Assembly: GCA_002429615.1 (NCBI GenBank) | Contig: DJAN01000108.1 | Span: 420-15,561, forward strand | Length of the DNA stretch: 15,142 bases | Direction: 5' to 3' | Source of the DNA: Lysobacteraceae bacterium UBA6001 | Lineage (GTDB): Bacteria; Pseudomonadota; Gammaproteobacteria; Xanthomonadales; Xanthomonadaceae | Shown here: piece by piece, positions 12,862-15,142 of the stretch | Layout: each line of letters opens with the position of its first letter | Numbering within the stretch: position 1 is the stretch's first letter | Translations under genes and position numbers: made by a program | Notes under the pieces: generated by a model | The model's input: only the letters and a program-made list of their open reading frames with translations | The model's database searches: none | Told to the model about the DNA's origin: nothing

Positions 12862-14802
12862 TCAGTGCTTGGGCGGCGTGGCCGGGGGCGCGGACGGGTG
12901 CTTCTGCGTTTCGATCCAGCGATCGACCTTCTGCTGCAGGATATCCAGCGGCACCGAGCCATCCTTCAGCACTTCGGCGTGGAAAGCGCGGATGTCGAAA
13001 CGTTCGCCGAGCGCGTTCTGCGCCTGCTGGCGCAACTGCAGGATATTCAGCTCACCGACCTTGTAGGCCAGCGCCTGGCCGGGGATGGCCATGTAGCGTT
13101 CGGCCTCGGCGACCGCATCGGTCTGGCTGGCCGCGGAATTCTCCAGCATGTAGTCGATCACCTGCTGGCGGCTCCAGCCCTTGGCGTGCAGGCCGGTGTC
13201 CACCACCAGGCGGATCGCGCGCCACAGCTCGTTCTGCAGATAGCCGAACTGGTTGTACGGATCCTCGTACAGGCCGAGGTCCTTGCCCAGCGACTCTGCA
13301 TACAGGCCCCAGCCCTCGATGAAGGCGGTCTCGCCACCGAAGCGGCGGAAGTCCGGCAACTCGCCGAGTTCCTGCTGCAGGCCGAGCTGGTAATGGTGGC
13401 CGGGGATGGCCTCATGCAGGTAGAGGTCTTCCGCATCCCAGGTCTTGCGCGACGGCAGATCGTAGGTGTTGACGTAGAAGATGCCCGGCCGTGTGCCGCC
13501 GGGGCGCATGTAGGAGCCGCTGGCCGCGGACTGCGCGCGGTAGGACTCGACCGGACGGATCTCGAACTTCGCCTTCGGCGTCAGCGAGAACAAGCGCGGC
13601 ACGCCCGCATCGACCTTGGCTTCCAGGTTGCGGTAGTACGCCAGCAGCGCATCCTCGCTCTGGAAGGTGAAGCGCTTGTCGGTCTGCATGTACTTGAAGA
13701 ACTTCTGCATCGACCCGCGGAACTTCACCTGCTTCATCACCGTCTGGATCTGCTCGTGGATCCGCGCGACCTCGTCCAGGCCGATCTGGTGGATCTGCTC
13801 GGGCGTCAGGTCGGAGGTGGTGCTCTGGCGCACATTGTTGGCGTACCACGCCGCCCCGTTGGGCAGCGCGGCCATGCCATCGGTGGTGCGCGTGGCCGGC
13901 AGGTACTCGGTGGCGATGAAGCCACGCAGCTCGCGGTAGGCGGGCATGAGCTTGAAGTCGATCATGCGCTTGTAGTCCGCGCTGATGCGCTGCTTGTCGG
14001 CCTCGCTGAAGCTGGCCGGGAAATTACGCACCGGTGCCCAGAACAGCGTTTCCTCCGCCGTGGGGCGGATGATCGCATCCAGCTGCGGCAACACCTTCTC
14101 CATCAATACCCGCGGCTGCACCACGCCGGCCTTGATGCCTTCGCGCATGTTGGCGATGGCCTGGTCGAACAGTGCCGGCAGCTGGTCGGCGCGGCGTGCC
14201 CAGTTGTCGTAATCCTGCACCGTCTCGAACGGCTGCGCGCCGGTGCCCGAGCCGAGCATCGCCGCGATGCTGGCCACGTTGTAGAACTGGTTGACTGGCT
14301 GCATCCAGGTGGGGAACTGCTCGGCGGCCAGCGCGCTGCGCGCCTCGCGCACGAAGATCTCGTAGCTGAGCAGGTCCTGGCCGGCGAGGCCGTCGGCACC
14401 GATCGCCTCGGCCTTGGCCAGCCACTGCGTGGTGAAATCGTGGCTTTGCTGGCGGAACGCGGGCGAGAGGAAGTTGGGCAGCTGGTCGTCGTAGCGGTGA
14501 TCGCCCTGGAACGTAGCCTGCAGCGGATTGAGCTTGAGCGAAGCCTGCCAGTAATCGGCGTAGAGGCGGTCGAGCTGCTGCGCCTTGGTCAGCGCCTTGG
14601 CGGGCGCGGCCGCGCGCGGCTTGGCGCTGGTCTTCTTGCCCTTGGTCTTGCTGGTGGACTTGGCCGGCGTCTTCGCCTTGCCTTTCTGCGCCTGGCTGGA
14701 GGTGGTCTTCTTCTTCGTGGCGGCCTCGCTGGGAGGGGCCATGGCGAGCGAGACGGCGGCGGCCATGAACAGCGCGAACAGGCGGGCGAGGCGGGACGGC
14801 AT
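12862..14802 (-). CDS. DUF885 family exported metalloenzyme-like protein
   Basis: The 646-residue product has a signal peptide (MPSRLARLFALFMAAAVSLA, cut near PSEA) and then a 40-residue Lys/Thr/Ala-rich linker (about residues 29-69). The DUF885 domain follows, with the motif HEAIPGHH at 463-470, a zinc-peptidase-like HExxxGHH arrangement, and FIEGWGLYAE 25 residues later, which may supply a third ligand. The family is uncharacterised for most members; peptidase activity is inferred from the motif. ATG 14802 has GGAG seven bases upstream; a TTG at 14805 in frame is a less likely start. It is first in a minus-strand unit followed ten bases later by a serine hydrolase, then a VOC protein and, further on, a TonB receptor. 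Location should be periplasmic or cell surface. Confidence 0.88.
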   Translation of the reverse strand: MPSRLARLFALFMAAAVSLAMAPPSEAATKKKTTSSQAQKGKAKTPAKSTSKTKGKKTSAKPRAAAPAKALTKAQQLDRLYADYWQASLKLNPLQATFQGDHRYDDQLPNFLSPAFRQQSHDFTTQWLAKAEAIGADGLAGQDLLSYEIFVREARSALAAEQFPTWMQPVNQFYNVASIAAMLGSGTGAQPFETVQDYDNWARRADQLPALFDQAIANMREGIKAGVVQPRVLMEKVLPQLDAIIRPTAEETLFWAPVRNFPASFSEADKQRISADYKRMIDFKLMPAYRELRGFIATEYLPATRTTDGMAALPNGAAWYANNVRQSTTSDLTPEQIHQIGLDEVARIHEQIQTVMKQVKFRGSMQKFFKYMQTDKRFTFQSEDALLAYYRNLEAKVDAGVPRLFSLTPKAKFEIRPVESYRAQSAASGSYMRPGGTRPGIFYVNTYDLPSRKTWDAEDLYLHEAIPGHHYQLGLQQELGELPDFRRFGGETAFIEGWGLYAESLGKDLGLYEDPYNQFGYLQNELWRAIRLVVDTGLHAKGWSRQQVIDYMLENSAASQTDAVAEAERYMAIPGQALAYKVGELNILQLRQQAQNALGERFDIRAFHAEVLKDGSVPLDILQQKVDRWIETQKHPSAPPATPPKH

Positions 14803-14885
14803 CAACGAGCTCCGACGACAGCGTGGGCAGGGCAGAGTGCCCCATCTGGCGGATTTGGGCCAGTCGGTGGGCCGTAAGCGGTTTC

Positions 14886-14912
14886 GGGTGGAGGGGGGGG
14901 CTGGGGGGAGGG
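14886..14912 (+). other. Canonical G-quadruplex motif
   Basis: The plus strand has four G runs of at least three bases (14886-14888, 14893-14900, 14903-14908, 14910-14912) with loops of four, two and one bases, which fits the G3+N1-7 pattern. For the DUF885 gene, plus is the template strand, so the motif would be in the template if transcription starts upstream of it. Confidence 0.6.
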
Positions 14913-14963
14913 CTTTTGTTTAGGCCTTCCTCTCACCTGGCGTTCTCGTGCCTTTATTTTTCC

Positions 14964-14988
14964 GGTCGCGGCTGAAGCCGCTCCTACA
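14964..14988 (-). repeat. REP-like palindrome, copy identical to the one in metG
   Basis: The 25 bases match 5890-5914 exactly. The centre on the minus strand is GCGGCTTCAGCCGC, able to form a small hairpin, preceded by TGTAGGA. It directly borders the 12-bp tandem array (two bases away). A degraded opposite-orientation half (GCAGGAGCGGC at 15064-15074) lies on the far side of the array, as in paired REP elements. Confidence 0.85.
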
Positions 14989-14990
14989 AA

Positions 14991-15062
14991 TTGAAAGGAC
15001 AGTTGAAAGGGCAGCCGAAAGAGCAGCCGAAAGAGCAGTTGAAACGACAGTTGAAAGAACGC
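14991..15062 (+). repeat. Six tandem 12-bp repeats
   Basis: Six consecutive 12-base units run without gaps: 14991, 15003, 15015, 15027, 15039 and 15051 are the unit starts. Units read TTGAAAGGACAG, TTGAAAGGGCAG, CCGAAAGAGCAG (twice), TTGAAACGACAG and TTGAAAGAACGC, with consensus YYGAAAGRGCAG. The array begins two bases after the REP palindrome. Twelve bases is a multiple of three, but I see no start codon and ribosome binding site, so no coding is claimed. Confidence 0.9.
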
Positions 15063-15142
15063 GGCAGGAGCGGCGTGCTAGTCGGAGCGCGCGTTTTCGT
15101 TGTCCGGTCGAGGATATCTGGAGGGACTGCGGGGGCGGGGCC

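Larger units (their letters stand above)
14803..15142. other. Repeat-rich non-coding region upstream of the DUF885 gene
   Basis: These 340 bases hold no supportable gene on either strand. They carry a G-rich run, a REP-like palindrome, a 12-bp tandem array and a degenerate REP half (15064-15074, GCAGGAGCGGC), listed separately where clear. The promoter of the DUF885 gene should lie here, but I found no convincing -10/-35 pair. The last 60 bases contain nothing I recognise. Confidence 0.7.

Noticed and set aside
12760..14877. Plus-strand frame of 705 codons antisense to the DUF885 gene
   Set aside because: No family features; the minus strand has signal peptide, HEAIPGHH motif and ribosome binding site.
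14914..14920. T-rich run after the G-rich segment as a plus-strand terminator
   Set aside because: No stable stem precedes CTTTTGTTT and no plus-strand gene ends nearby.
14991..15062. CRISPR array
   Set aside because: Units are 12 bases with no spacers between them; this is a simple tandem repeat, and no cas genes are present.

Overview
The window is about 15.1 kb of GC-rich chromosome with a strong G/C third-position bias. It most likely comes from a gammaproteobacterium of the Xanthomonadaceae (Lysobacter, Luteimonas or Xanthomonas-like). Three things point there: REP-like palindromes with the core GGCTTCAGCC, a large TonB-dependent receptor, and a short RnfB-like ferredoxin protein encoded near metG. 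This is inference from motifs and remembered gene order; no database search was run.

Region 1 (1-3250): the 3' end of an AcvB/VirJ-type serine hydrolase gene (+) converges on a full-length mprF-like gene (-). In other proteobacteria these families make and hydrolyse aminoacyl-phosphatidylglycerol, so this looks like a lipid-modification pair. The start side of mprF is divergent from the next gene across a region holding a perfect 9-bp palindrome.

Region 2 (3250-4484): a six-helix DUF998-type membrane protein gene overlaps a RidA-family gene by one base. The pair ends at a 110-bp element with perfect 29-bp inverted arms and a nested hairpin, lying between convergent genes.

Region 3 (4484-8168, all -): a DUF2147 secreted protein with its own terminator, then metG, a PSP-like HAD phosphatase starting 4 bases after metG, and an RnfB-like iron-sulfur protein lacking a membrane anchor. 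A REP-like palindrome lies in frame inside the metG linker.

Region 4 (8250-14802, all -): in transcription order, a DUF885 exported metalloenzyme-like protein, a beta-lactamase-fold serine hydrolase, a YaeR-like VOC protein, and a 955-residue TonB-dependent receptor with a terminator just after it. The layout suggests a periplasmic or outer-membrane nutrient locus, substrate unknown.

Region 5 (14803-15142): non-coding repeat-rich DNA with a G-quadruplex motif, a REP copy whose 25 bases equal those inside metG, and six 12-bp tandem repeats. I see no tRNA, rRNA, CRISPR, transposase or prophage genes. Most of the window is ordinary housekeeping and accessory chromosome. The best candidates for a second look are the repeats (the 110-bp inverted-repeat element, the in-frame REP in metG, the 12-bp array) and the uncharacterised DUF885/serine-hydrolase/receptor cluster.
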